Shown: positions 1 to 7,227 of the stretch, one piece after another | How positions within the stretch are numbered: the first letter of the stretch is position 1 | How the letters are laid out: each line of letters opens with the position of its first letter | Source: Marinimicrobium sp038419845 | GTDB taxonomy: Bacteria > Pseudomonadota > Gammaproteobacteria > Pseudomonadales > Cellvibrionaceae | Assembly (NCBI RefSeq): GCF_038419845.1 | Contig: NZ_JBCAQT010000001.1 | Location: forward strand, 310,001 to 374,000 | Direction: 5' to 3' | Length of the DNA: 64,000 nt | Position numbers and translations under genes: made by a program | Notes under the pieces: generated by a model | The model's input: the letters and a program-made list of their open reading frames with translations, nothing else | The model's database searches: none | What the model was told of the DNA's origin: nothing

Positions 1-1
1 C

Positions 2-160
2 GAGGCGGGTGAAGCGGATTTTGCCAAAGGCTTCGACCAGCTGCGCAAACACTACCCCAAACGGCGCGAGTTCAGTAACTATCGAGTTCAGGGTGAAGGC
101 GGAGAACTACCGGAAGTACAGCGTGTGCGGCTGGAAGCCCTGGGATTCGTCGTTGAATAA
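2..160 (+). CDS. C-terminal fragment of an unidentified protein (cut by window start)
   Basis: An open frame enters from the left edge and runs 52 codons to TAA at 158-160. It has no start codon inside the window, so only the C-terminus is visible. The residues are mostly charged and polar (FAKGFDQLRKHYPKRREF, then a Glu/Val-rich end) with no membrane segment. Codon choice is typical of the window (C/G-ending codons), which supports real coding. I do not recognise the family. A 79-bp gap separates it from the convergent gene that ends at 240. Confidence 0.5.
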   Translation, partial: EAGEADFAKGFDQLRKHYPKRREFSNYRVQGEGGELPEVQRVRLEALGFVVE

Positions 161-239
161 CATTGTTGTCGTAGGGCAGGTCGGTCCGACGTATCGGAGC
201 GAAAGCGCCACCTGCCGCGCCACCCGCCGTCAATTACCC

Positions 240-737
240 TCAAACATGATGCCGCGCCTGCCGTAACAGCTCCAGCATCACCTGCTCAATGGCATCGGAC
301 GAGCCGTACTTGAGCACATCGCGCAGCAGCTGAATGCCGTTGCCCGCCTGCGCGGCGGCCGTCACCGCATCCACCGGGCCCGCCTCATTGGCAGCGTCCT
401 CTTCCGGCTCCTCGTCATCGGGGCCGGACAGCCCCACCACTTCATGCACCGGCAGAGGCGAGGCCAGGAGAGTAAAGCCGCGCTGGGTCAGGGTGGCCTG
501 ATCAATCGCTTCCTGTCGTATCAGGCTGTCGTAACTCACATACCCGGCCTGGGCCAGCCACAGCATGGTAGCCAGGCACGCCTGGTGGCGGGTGCTGTGC
601 AGCCCAAACTCGTCCGGGGTATCCGGCCCGGCAATGTCTTCGACAAAGACAATCACCTTGCGCGGAAAGCTGTTGTACAGCTGTACCAGAATACGCGCGG
701 CGTCTTTGTAGAAGTCGGCGATATGAAGGTCGGCCAT
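240..737 (-). CDS. Conserved-looking hypothetical protein, 165 aa
   Basis: Soluble 165-residue protein of unknown function. Residues 1-95 look like a compact alpha/beta or winged-helix-like domain (VIVFVEDIAGPDTPDEFG, then ATMLWLAQAGYVSYDSL and a TLTQRGFTLL segment). Residues about 100-125 form an acidic linker (DDEEPEEDAANEAG), and the last 35 residues form a helical tail. It lies 14 bp downstream of alaA on the same strand, so the two are probably co-transcribed. No catalytic motif is visible. The fold suggestion is inference from sequence pattern only. Confidence 0.7.
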   Translation of the reverse strand: MADLHIADFYKDAARILVQLYNSFPRKVIVFVEDIAGPDTPDEFGLHSTRHQACLATMLWLAQAGYVSYDSLIRQEAIDQATLTQRGFTLLASPLPVHEVVGLSGPDDEEPEEDAANEAGPVDAVTAAAQAGNGIQLLRDVLKYGSSDAIEQVMLELLRQARHHV

Positions 738-751
738 AAGCGCTGCCCCCG

Positions 752-1966
752 CTACTGGGAGTAGTGTTCCAGGAAGTTGCCCAGGCGCTGAATGGCCTTG
801 GTCAACTCATCCTCGCGAGGCAGGAACACGATGCGCAGATGGTCTTTCTCCGGCCAGTTGAAGGCCGTGCCCTGGACCAGCAACACTTTCTCCTGGATCA
901 GGAAGTCCAGCACCAGCTGCTGGTCATCCTTGATCTTGTAGCGGCTCAGATCCAGTTTGGGGAAGAGGTAGATCGCCCCCTTGGGCTGGACGCAGGACAT
1001 GCCCGGGATATCATTGATGGCCGCCATGGCCGCATCCCGCTGGTCGCGCAGCCGTCCGCCAGGAATGATCAGCTCGTTGATGCTCTGGTAGCCCCCGAGC
1101 GCCGTCTGCACGGCATACATGGCCGGCACGTTGGCGCACAGGCGCATGGAGGCAAGCATTTCCAGACCCTCCACATAGCCCTTGGCCTTGTGCTTGGCAC
1201 CGCTGATGGTCATCCACCCGGAGCGGAAGCCCGCCAGGCGGTAGCATTTTGACAGGCCGTTGAAACTGACACACAGGATGTCCTGCGCCAGTCGCGCCAT
1301 GGGCACAAACTCGGCGTCGTCGTACAGGATTTTGCTGTAGATCTCGTCGGCAAACAGAATCAGGTTCTTCTCGCGCGCCAGCTGAATGACCTGCTCCAGC
1401 AGATCCTGGCTGTAGACCGCGCCGGTGGGGTTGTTGGGGTTGATCACCACAATACCGCGGGTGCGGTCGGTGACCTTGCTCGCGATGTCCTCCATATCCG
1501 GAAACCAGTCGGACTGTTCGTCGCACCGGTAATGCACGGCCTTGCCGCCGGCGAGGTTGACCGCCGCCGTCCAGAGGGGATAATCGGGAGAGGGCACCAG
1601 GATCTCATCGCCATTGTTGAGCAATGCCTGCATGGCCATGACGATCAGCTCGCTGACGCCGTTGCCCAGGAATATATCGTCAATGTCGACGCCGGGAACC
1701 CGCAGGCGTTGGGACTCCTGCATGATTGCCTTGCGCGCGGCAAAGAGACCGCGCGAGGTGGTGTAGCCCTCGGCATTGGGGAGATTGTAGATAACGTCCT
1801 GGATGATCTCATCGGGCGCGGCAAAACCAAACGGCGCCGGATTGCCGATGTTCAGTTTCAGAATGCGTTGGCCTTCCTCTTCCAGACGGTAGGCGTGCTC
1901 GAGCACCGGGCCGCGAATGTCGTAACAGACCCCTTCGAGTTTGGTGGATTTATGAATGGTGCGCAT
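752..1966 (-). CDS. alaA: Glutamate-pyruvate aminotransferase AlaA (alanine transaminase)
   Basis: PLP-dependent class I/II aminotransferase of 404 residues (E. coli AlaA has about 405), making alanine from pyruvate and glutamate in the cytoplasm. The sequence follows AlaA nearly end to end: the N-terminal YDIRGPV segment, LNIGNPAPFGF (38-48), GNGVSELI (101-108), INPNNPTGAVY (175-185), the FADEIY segment (205-210) and the Schiff-base lysine K240 in FNGLSK. The C-terminal VQGTAFNWPEKDH is also typical. It is transcribed divergently from msrB across 107 bp. A candidate promoter lies so close to the start that the mRNA could be nearly leaderless, and no Shine-Dalgarno sequence is evident upstream of the ATG at 1966. 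Confidence 0.95.
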   Translation of the reverse strand: MRTIHKSTKLEGVCYDIRGPVLEHAYRLEEEGQRILKLNIGNPAPFGFAAPDEIIQDVIYNLPNAEGYTTSRGLFAARKAIMQESQRLRVPGVDIDDIFLGNGVSELIVMAMQALLNNGDEILVPSPDYPLWTAAVNLAGGKAVHYRCDEQSDWFPDMEDIASKVTDRTRGIVVINPNNPTGAVYSQDLLEQVIQLAREKNLILFADEIYSKILYDDAEFVPMARLAQDILCVSFNGLSKCYRLAGFRSGWMTISGAKHKAKGYVEGLEMLASMRLCANVPAMYAVQTALGGYQSINELIIPGGRLRDQRDAAMAAINDIPGMSCVQPKGAIYLFPKLDLSRYKIKDDQQLVLDFLIQEKVLLVQGTAFNWPEKDHLRIVFLPREDELTKAIQRLGNFLEHYSQ

Positions 1967-1973
1967 CTACAGT

Positions 1974-2002
1974 ATCATGTCCAATTAGGGCAGGTGAGTG
2001 AA
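1974..2002 (-). promoter_or_regulatory. Candidate sigma-70 promoter of alaA
   Basis: On the minus strand TTCACT (2002-1997) is followed after 17 bp by CATGAT (1979-1974). Transcription would begin about seven bases downstream, essentially at the alaA ATG (1966). This would give a leaderless or near-leaderless transcript, consistent with the lack of a ribosome-binding site. Inferred by eye from hexamers and spacing. Confidence 0.35.
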
Positions 2003-2005
2003 GTG

Positions 2006-2020
2006 TTGACGTTCCGTCAA
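2006..2020. promoter_or_regulatory. Palindromic operator candidate between alaA and msrB
   Basis: Perfect inverted repeat TTGACG-TTC-CGTCAA in the divergent intergenic region. It could be a regulator site serving either gene, or a chance palindrome overlapping a -35 element. The cognate regulator is unknown. Confidence 0.3.
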
Positions 2021-2073
2021 TGGTTTCACGAATCATCCCGTCTCTGCCATAGCCCTGTCAAGGAGCAGCTCTT

Positions 2074-2478
2074 ATGAGTGAAGCCAAAAACCACAGCGAA
2101 GACTACTGGCGCGAGAAGCTCTCGCCGGAGGAATATCGGGTCTGTCGCGAAAAGGGCACGGAGCCACCGTTTACCGGACAATACTGGAATGTATTTGACG
2201 ATGGCATCTATCGTTGTCGTTGTTGCGGTGAGCCGCTGTTCGACGCGGACACCAAATACGATGCCGGTTGCGGTTGGCCCAGCTTCTATCAGCCGATTGA
2301 AGAGGGCAAAATCGAGGAGGTGTTTGATGGCAGCCACGGTATGCGACGCACCGAGGTGACCTGCCAGAACTGCGGTTGCCACCTCGGGCATGTGTTTCCC
2401 GATGGCCCCGAACCCACCGGGCTGCGCTATTGCATCAACTCAGCGTCTGTGGAGCTTGAAGCCGACGATCAATCGTAG
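2074..2478 (+). CDS. msrB: Peptide-methionine (R)-S-oxide reductase MsrB
   Basis: Reduces methionine-R-sulfoxide in oxidised proteins, recycled by thioredoxin. The 134-residue length matches single-domain MsrB. Visible features are GTEPPFTGQYW (28-38), two zinc-binding CxxC pairs (C48/C51 and C97/C100), GCGWPSFYQP (65-74), HLGHVFPDGPEPTG (103-116) and the catalytic selenocysteine-equivalent Cys120 in RYCINSAS. An AAGGAG ribosome site lies about 9 bases before the ATG. The 3' end overlaps the convergent gene's stop region by 10 bp. Confidence 0.96.
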   Translation: MSEAKNHSEDYWREKLSPEEYRVCREKGTEPPFTGQYWNVFDDGIYRCRCCGEPLFDADTKYDAGCGWPSFYQPIEEGKIEEVFDGSHGMRRTEVTCQNCGCHLGHVFPDGPEPTGLRYCINSASVELEADDQS

Positions 2479-3248
2479 AGCTGTTTCTTCTTCCAGCCGG
2501 CGGCCTCTTCGTTGAAGTGTTCCCACTCCTTTTCTTCTTCCGGAGCGGGGCCGGCGGCCGTCTGGCTCGCTTCGGGGGCCTGGGCCAGCTGCTCTTCAAG
2601 CTTGGCGATGATGCCGCTGATCTGGCCCAGCTGCTTCTGGTACCCCTGACCGCCGTTCTCGCGCAGTAACTGCTTGCGGGCCAGGTTGTAGAAATGCAGG
2701 GCCAGCTTGGGCTTGCCCGCCGCCTGGGCCTGACGCGCGTTGATCGCGTGGGCATCCACCGACATCTGCACCGCCAACCGCTTGATCTGCTCTTTGTAGG
2801 CCTCACCCTGGGAGGCTCCCAGGTTGCCGCGCTCGGCCTGCAGTGCAATGAACCGATACAGATCCTGTAGTAACAGCTTGAGCTCGCCCACCTGCTCGGG
2901 GTGCTCCAGTCGACCCCGCTTGGGATGGTCCTGCTGCTTGAGGGCCTCGAGCTCATTGGAGTAGTAGGTATAGTCCTCCAGGTGGCTGCGGTCCCGTGGC
3001 TCGAGCCGGCTCAGCTGTTCGCAGGCATCGAGCAGCGCCCGGTAGACGATCAGCGTCAGATCCCGGGTGAGAAATCCCGGGGGAAAGCCCGAGACCATGT
3101 ACTTGAATGAGCGCTCCCGGTGCTTGAGGGCGGTCAGCAGGCGCTGGCGGCGCTTGCGACGTTTTTCCAGGGTCTGGTAAACGAAGGCGTAGCCCACCAG
3201 GACAATCAGCAGGGCAAAGATAATGCTGACGATGACGATTGAAGACAT
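2469..3248 (-). CDS. Membrane-anchored coiled-coil protein of unknown function
   Basis: 259-residue protein with one N-terminal transmembrane helix (about 4-24, IVIVSIIFALLIVLVGYAFVY), followed by a very basic stop-transfer segment (EKRRKRRQR). A long, mostly helical cytoplasmic domain follows, and the tail is acidic and Ala/Glu-rich (about 225-250). The topology suggests an inner-membrane anchored scaffold. Similar hypothetical proteins occur in pseudomonads, but I cannot assign a function. It is monocistronic and convergent with msrB. Confidence 0.8.
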   Translation of the reverse strand: MSSIVIVSIIFALLIVLVGYAFVYQTLEKRRKRRQRLLTALKHRERSFKYMVSGFPPGFLTRDLTLIVYRALLDACEQLSRLEPRDRSHLEDYTYYSNELEALKQQDHPKRGRLEHPEQVGELKLLLQDLYRFIALQAERGNLGASQGEAYKEQIKRLAVQMSVDAHAINARQAQAAGKPKLALHFYNLARKQLLRENGGQGYQKQLGQISGIIAKLEEQLAQAPEASQTAAGPAPEEEKEWEHFNEEAAGWKKKQLYD

Positions 3249-3449
3249 AGGCTGCCGTTGTTATAGAAATTTGAGTTTAGAGGATGTCCGCCAAACCGTC
3301 CCGGGGAGTGGGCTCGAACGGACTGAGTATAGCATCATTAGGGGCGCGGCCAGAAAGCCGCTTGTTGGCCGAAGACGCCTCGGGCCGGGGCCGACGTTGC
3401 TCCAAACCTAAGTCGTTGTTTCCCTGTGATAAAAAGTTACAAAAAAGTG

Positions 3450-3478
3450 TTGACAGCAAGGGGTCTGCTCCCTAGAAT
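3450..3478 (+). promoter_or_regulatory. Sigma-70 promoter for tRNA-Glu/tRNA-Gly
   Basis: TTGACA (3450-3455), 17-bp spacer, TAGAAT (3473-3478): a near-consensus promoter. Transcription would start near 3485, about 50 bp before the tRNA-Glu 5' end. The upstream stretch 3249-3449 shows no gene. Confidence 0.8.
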
Positions 3479-3533
3479 GCGCACCACTTCTTGAGGGTAA
3501 CGCCACACGGCGAAACGCTCACGGAGGTCCAGG

Positions 3534-3609
3534 GTCCCCTTCGTCTAGTGGCCTAGGACACTGCCCTTTCACGGCAGTAACAGGGGTTCGACTCCCCTAG
3601 GGGACGCCA
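3534..3609 (+). tRNA. tRNA-Glu (anticodon TTC)
   Basis: Complete cloverleaf: 7-bp acceptor GTCCCCT/AGGGGAC, anticodon stem CTGCC/GGCAG with loop CTTTCAC (TTC anticodon), T-arm GGTTCGACTCC, and encoded CCA at 3607-3609. Co-transcribed with the tRNA-Gly that follows 2 bp later. Confidence 0.98.
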
Positions 3610-3611
3610 TT

Positions 3612-3686
3612 GCGGGAATAGCTCAGTGGTAGAGCACAACCTTGCCAAGGTTGGGGTCGCGAGTTCGAATCTCGTTTCCCGCTCCA
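3612..3686 (+). tRNA. tRNA-Gly (anticodon GCC)
   Basis: Acceptor GCGGGAA/TTCCCGC, anticodon stem CAACC/GGTTG with loop TTGCCAA (GCC), T-loop GTTCGAATC, and encoded CCA at 3684-3686. Second gene of the Glu-Gly tRNA unit. Confidence 0.98.
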
Positions 3687-3699
3687 ATTCAACAAAGAA

Positions 3700-3724
3700 A
3701 GCTGACTTCGGTCGGCTTTTTTTG
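3700..3724 (+). terminator. Rho-independent terminator of the tRNA-Glu/Gly operon
   Basis: Stem AGCTGAC/GTCGGCT around a TTCG tetraloop, followed by a run of seven T residues. Confidence 0.9.
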
Positions 3725-3742
3725 TGCCTGACGGTTGGGCAC

Positions 3743-4080
3743 AGGTGTCCGCCCGGAAAACGAGTCTCGTTGCACTCGCCACATCCCTGTGGCTCGCCCT
3801 TCGGGCCGCTCTCGCACCTCCCTGTGCTCCGCGGCATTAGTGCTTCCTGCACGTCGCAGCCTTCGGCTGTGCACCAATTTGCCGGGAGCAAATTGGCACA
3901 GCGAAGCTGCCGTCAGGTAAGCCCCAGGGATGGGGCTTATGAAATCGGCGTTCCTGCCGATTTGTCCCGCTCCAGACTCTCCGTAGGGCGCGATAAGCGA
4001 AGCGCATCCGCCGGGATACCACTGGCCGTTCCGCCACCGTCCCGCCGGACTTTCAAATCTGCTAAACTACCCGTCCTCTG
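3743..4080. repeat. Array of short hairpins with unrelated arms and GGA/TCC loops
   Basis: This gene-free 0.35 kb after the tRNA terminator is packed with perfect short inverted repeats. At 3874-3896 the arms CCAATTTGC/GCAAATTGG flank loop CGGGA. At 3919-3938 AAGCCCC/GGGGCTT flank AGGGA(T). At 3942-3963 AAATCGGC/GCCGATTT flank GTTCCT. Smaller ones near 3785, 3826 and 3840 have loops TCCC, CTCCCT and TTCCT. Arms differ completely between hairpins, but each loop carries GGA or its complement TCC. No coding signal is seen. Confidence 0.6.
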
Positions 4081-4086
4081 CGGTAC

Positions 4087-4503
4087 TCAATGCAACCCGA
4101 ATACCTTGGCGCGTTCATTTTCGTAAGAGAACTCCAGGTCCCGGGCAATCGCCTCGTGCAGGCGCTCATCGAGCTCCTGGTATTTTGCGATCTCCTCGTC
4201 CGGCATGTAATGCAGGCAGTCGCCGCCGAAGAACCAGAGCAGGTCCCGGTGCAACAGTGGCACCAGATGGGCGTAGGCGGCGATCACGCGGCTTAACAGC
4301 TGTTGCCCCTGGTGCAGGAAGTCATCCTGCTCATGCGCTTGAGGCAGAGCCTCCAGCCGCTGGAGAAACTCCAGATCCTCTGGTGGGCATTCTTCCAGAA
4401 CGAACGGAGGCTGCTGCTGGACCTGGCGAATAAAATCGCGCAGCAGGCGCAGGTGGTAGTCCCGATGCTGGCGTTCTGCGTAATGGTTGGGTGTGATTGA
4501 CAC
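4087..4503 (-). CDS. PA2817-like conserved protein
   Basis: Mostly helical soluble protein resembling the pseudomonad PA2817 family. I recall such genes lying near an ABC-2 exporter pair, as here. Function unknown. I choose the GTG at 4503 (138 codons) because GGGGAG lies seven bases upstream. An in-frame ATG at 4569 would add 22 residues but has no ribosome site and would abut the divergent ABC gene start. Recognisable segments are HYAERQHRDYHLRLLRDFI near the N-terminus and GGDCLHYMPDEEI near residue 100. The family name is from memory and not certain. Confidence 0.65.
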   Translation of the reverse strand: MSITPNHYAERQHRDYHLRLLRDFIRQVQQQPPFVLEECPPEDLEFLQRLEALPQAHEQDDFLHQGQQLLSRVIAAYAHLVPLLHRDLLWFFGGDCLHYMPDEEIAKYQELDERLHEAIARDLEFSYENERAKVFGLH

Positions 4504-4570
4504 GCGTAACTCCCCGGGCGGCACACGATATCGATGCCCGCCCTCCGATGAATGAGTGAACACAGACATT

Positions 4571-5575
4571 ATGACAGCTGCACTTTCGATAAGAAATCTC
4601 ACCAAAGTCTACGATGATGACTTTCATGCGCTCAAAGGCATATCGCTGGAGGTTCAGCCGGGCGATTTCTTTGCCCTGCTGGGCCCGAATGGCGCCGGCA
4701 AATCGACCACCATCGGGGTGATCTGCTCTCTGGTGCGTAAAACCGCCGGCGAGGTGGATATTTTCGGCACCAGCATTGATACCCACTTCTCCCAGGCCAA
4801 GAAGTTTCTGGGTGTCGTTCCCCAGGAATTCAACTTCAGCATGTTTGAGAAGGTGCAGGATATCATTCTGCAGCAGGGTGGTTTCTATGGCTTGCCGCGC
4901 AAAACGGCCAGAATCCAGACCGAAAAGTATCTGAAAAAACTGGGGCTGTGGGACAAGCGCGATACCCCGGCGAGGATGCTCTCCGGCGGCATGAAGCGCC
5001 GGCTGATGATCGCGCGGGCGCTGGTGCATGAGCCCAAACTGCTGATTCTGGATGAGCCCACCGCCGGTGTGGACATCGAGCTGCGCCGCTCCATGTGGGA
5101 GTTTCTGCGCGAGATCAACGAGGCGGGCACCACGATCATTCTCACCACCCACTACCTTGAGGAGGCCGAGAGCCTCTGCCGGCATGTGGCGATCATCGAC
5201 GATGGCCGGATCATCAAAAACACCACCATTCGCAGCCTGCTTACCGAGCTCAACCGCGAAGTGTTCATTTTTGACTGCGCCGGATCGGTGTGGGAAGCGC
5301 CCAAGGTCGATGGTTTCGCCACGCGGCTGGTGGATGAACACTGTTTTGAAGTGGATATCGAAAAAGGGCAATCGCTCAATCGGGTGTTCGAGGCGCTGAC
5401 GGCGCAGGGGCTGGATATTGTGAGCATGCGCAACAAAGCCAACCGGCTGGAAGAGCTGTTTGTCTCCATGACGGGCAATGGCCAGGACGGCGATTCGCCG
5501 GAGAGTGATTCGGAAGAGCCAGCCAAAACTGACGAAACGCAAACACCGGCGGGAGGTAACAGTCGTGGAGTATAG
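4571..5575 (+). CDS. ABC-2 type exporter ATP-binding subunit (YadG-like)
   Basis: ATPase of an ABC exporter working with the permease encoded next. The 334 residues show Walker A GPNGAGKST, a Q-loop (VVPQEFNF), signature LSGGMKRR, Walker B LLILDEPTAG and H-loop TTHYLEEAE. An extended C-terminal region follows, ending in an acidic Ser/Glu/Asp-rich tail (about 300-334). The start is set at ATG 4571; a GTG at 4556 is possible. It overlaps the permease gene by 11 bp, indicating translational coupling. The closest recognisable pair is E. coli YadG/YadH. Substrate unknown. Confidence 0.9.
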   Translation: MTAALSIRNLTKVYDDDFHALKGISLEVQPGDFFALLGPNGAGKSTTIGVICSLVRKTAGEVDIFGTSIDTHFSQAKKFLGVVPQEFNFSMFEKVQDIILQQGGFYGLPRKTARIQTEKYLKKLGLWDKRDTPARMLSGGMKRRLMIARALVHEPKLLILDEPTAGVDIELRRSMWEFLREINEAGTTIILTTHYLEEAESLCRHVAIIDDGRIIKNTTIRSLLTELNREVFIFDCAGSVWEAPKVDGFATRLVDEHCFEVDIEKGQSLNRVFEALTAQGLDIVSMRNKANRLEELFVSMTGNGQDGDSPESDSEEPAKTDETQTPAGGNSRGV

Positions 5576-6338
5576 AGAACAGTGGATTGCGTTTACGACC
5601 CTGCTGCGCAAGGAAATCAAGCGCTTCACCCGCATCTGGGTGCAGACGCTGCTGCCGCCGGCCATCACCATGGCCCTGTATTTTGTGATCTTCGGCAAGC
5701 TTATTGGCAGCCGCATCGGCGAGATGGGCGGTTTTGATTACATCCAGTTTGTGGTGCCGGGCCTGATCATGATGGCGGTGCTGACCAACTCCTACTCGAA
5801 CGTCACTTCGTCTTTTTTCAGCGCCAAATTCCAGCGCAGTATCGAAGAGGTGCTGGTTTCGCCCACACCCAACTACATCATTCTGCTTGGCTACTGTCTG
5901 GGCGGTGTGGCCCGCGGTCTGGCCGTCGGCTTCTTTGTGACCTGCCTGGCACTGTTCTTTACCGATTTTGAGATCCACAGTTGGTTCATCACGGTCGCGA
6001 TCGTCATACTCACGGCCATGCTGTTTGCGTTGGCGGGGTTCATTAACGCGGTGTATGCCAATACCTTTGACGATATCGCCATTGTTCCCACCTTTGTGCT
6101 CACGCCGCTCACTTATCTTGGTGGGGTGTTTTTCTCCATCGACCTCCTGGCTGAGTTCTGGCAGGGCGTGGCCCGGCTGAACCCGATCCTGTACATGGTC
6201 AACGCGTTTCGCTACGGCATGCTCGGCATTTCCGATGTGAACATTCCCATGGCGTTCGGCGGTCTGGTAGTGTGTGTGATTGTATTGTTCATGGTGGGCC
6301 TGCACCTGCTCAAAAGTGGCAAGCGCTTGCGCGCCTGA
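5565..6338 (+). CDS. ABC-2 type exporter permease (YadH-like)
   Basis: Inner-membrane permease of 257 residues (YadH has 256) with about six transmembrane helices and the ABC-2 membrane domain. Characteristic segments are FVVPGLIMM, SIEEVLVSPTPNY, TPLTYLGGVFFSIDLL and NPILYMVNAFRYG. Translation most likely starts at GTG 5565, preceded by GGGAGGT at good spacing. The gene starts inside the 3' end of the ATPase gene, so the two form one operon with a common, unknown export substrate. Confidence 0.9.
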   Translation: MEYREQWIAFTTLLRKEIKRFTRIWVQTLLPPAITMALYFVIFGKLIGSRIGEMGGFDYIQFVVPGLIMMAVLTNSYSNVTSSFFSAKFQRSIEEVLVSPTPNYIILLGYCLGGVARGLAVGFFVTCLALFFTDFEIHSWFITVAIVILTAMLFALAGFINAVYANTFDDIAIVPTFVLTPLTYLGGVFFSIDLLAEFWQGVARLNPILYMVNAFRYGMLGISDVNIPMAFGGLVVCVIVLFMVGLHLLKSGKRLRA

Positions 6339-6367
6339 TCGGGAGGCAGTTTCTGACTGAACACTTC

Positions 6368-7198
6368 ATGACTGGACCTTTCATGACTGGACACGGCCCG
6401 CTGGGCGAGCACACGCACTATGTATCCCGCTACGACCCGGAGCAGCTGTTTCCCATTCGCCGGGCCGAGACCCGCGCGAGCCTGGGAATCAGGCCGGGAG
6501 ACGTGCCTTTTTACGGTGTCGATTTCTGGACCGGTTACGAGGTGTCCTGGCTCGACGAGCGGGGCAAGCCCCAGGTAGCGCTCGCCCGGTTCCAGATCCC
6601 CTGCGACAGCGAGTGCCTGGTGGAATCCAAGTCATTCAAGCTGTACCTGAACTCGTTCAATCAGAGTGTGTTTGCCCGGTCCGAAGCAGTACGCGATTAT
6701 CTGGTGCAGGACCTGAGCCGGGCCACGGGCGCCACAGTGAGCGTTGAGCTGACACCCCTCGCCAGTGCCCGCCTGCCGGTGCAGGAGCCGGCAGGGGACT
6801 GTCTGGACGACCTGCCGGTCACCATTGAGCACTACCACCCGGCGCCGGAGAATCTCTCAGCCCCGAACCCGGTCGTGAGCGAGACCCTCTACAGCAATCT
6901 GTTGAAAAGCAATTGCCCGGTCACCGGGCAGCCGGATTGGGCCACGGTGGAAATCCGCTACCGGGGGCCGGGGATCGATCGGGAAGGGCTGTTGCGCTAT
7001 ATCGTTTCGTTTCGCGAACATCAGGACTTTCACGAACACTGTGTGGAGCGGATGTTCCTGGATATCAGTGAGCGCTGCCTGCCTGAATTCCTGCAGGTCT
7101 ACGCCCGCTATACCCGGCGGGGTGGGCTGGACATCAACCCGCTACGCAGTTCGGAGGCGCTTGAGGCCCCGGAGTTTCAGCGGCTGATCCGACAGTAA
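6368..7198 (+). CDS. queF: NADPH-dependent 7-cyano-7-deazaguanine reductase QueF
   Basis: Reduces preQ0 to preQ1 in queuosine tRNA modification. The protein matches the long (YqcD-type) QueF: VESKSFKLYLNSFNQ, the catalytic cysteine in LLKSNCPVTGQPDW, the FHEHCVERMF segment and YARYTRRGGLDINP near the C-terminus. Length from ATG 6368 is 276 residues. The start is uncertain. An almost identical 15-bp unit containing ATGACTGGA occurs twice, giving ATGs at 6368 and 6383. The only strong ribosome site (GGGAGG, about 6340-6345) would suit a CTG at 6353. I saw no preQ1 riboswitch upstream. Confidence 0.93.
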   Translation: MTGPFMTGHGPLGEHTHYVSRYDPEQLFPIRRAETRASLGIRPGDVPFYGVDFWTGYEVSWLDERGKPQVALARFQIPCDSECLVESKSFKLYLNSFNQSVFARSEAVRDYLVQDLSRATGATVSVELTPLASARLPVQEPAGDCLDDLPVTIEHYHPAPENLSAPNPVVSETLYSNLLKSNCPVTGQPDWATVEIRYRGPGIDREGLLRYIVSFREHQDFHEHCVERMFLDISERCLPEFLQVYARYTRRGGLDINPLRSSEALEAPEFQRLIRQ

Positions 7199-7227
7199 GC
7201 CTCCCGCCGGGAAGGAAGTCTGATTGA

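Noticed and set aside
3553..3891. Open frames across tRNA-Glu/tRNA-Gly
   Set aside because: They translate tRNA sequence and hairpin arrays; no ribosome site or protein-like composition.
4331..5716. 461-codon open frame antisense to the ABC ATPase gene
   Set aside because: The translation is compositionally odd and the sense strand holds a complete ABC ATPase.
6200..6370. preQ1 riboswitch ahead of queF
   Set aside because: The upstream sequence is the coding end of the ABC permease gene, with no recognisable aptamer or A-rich tail.
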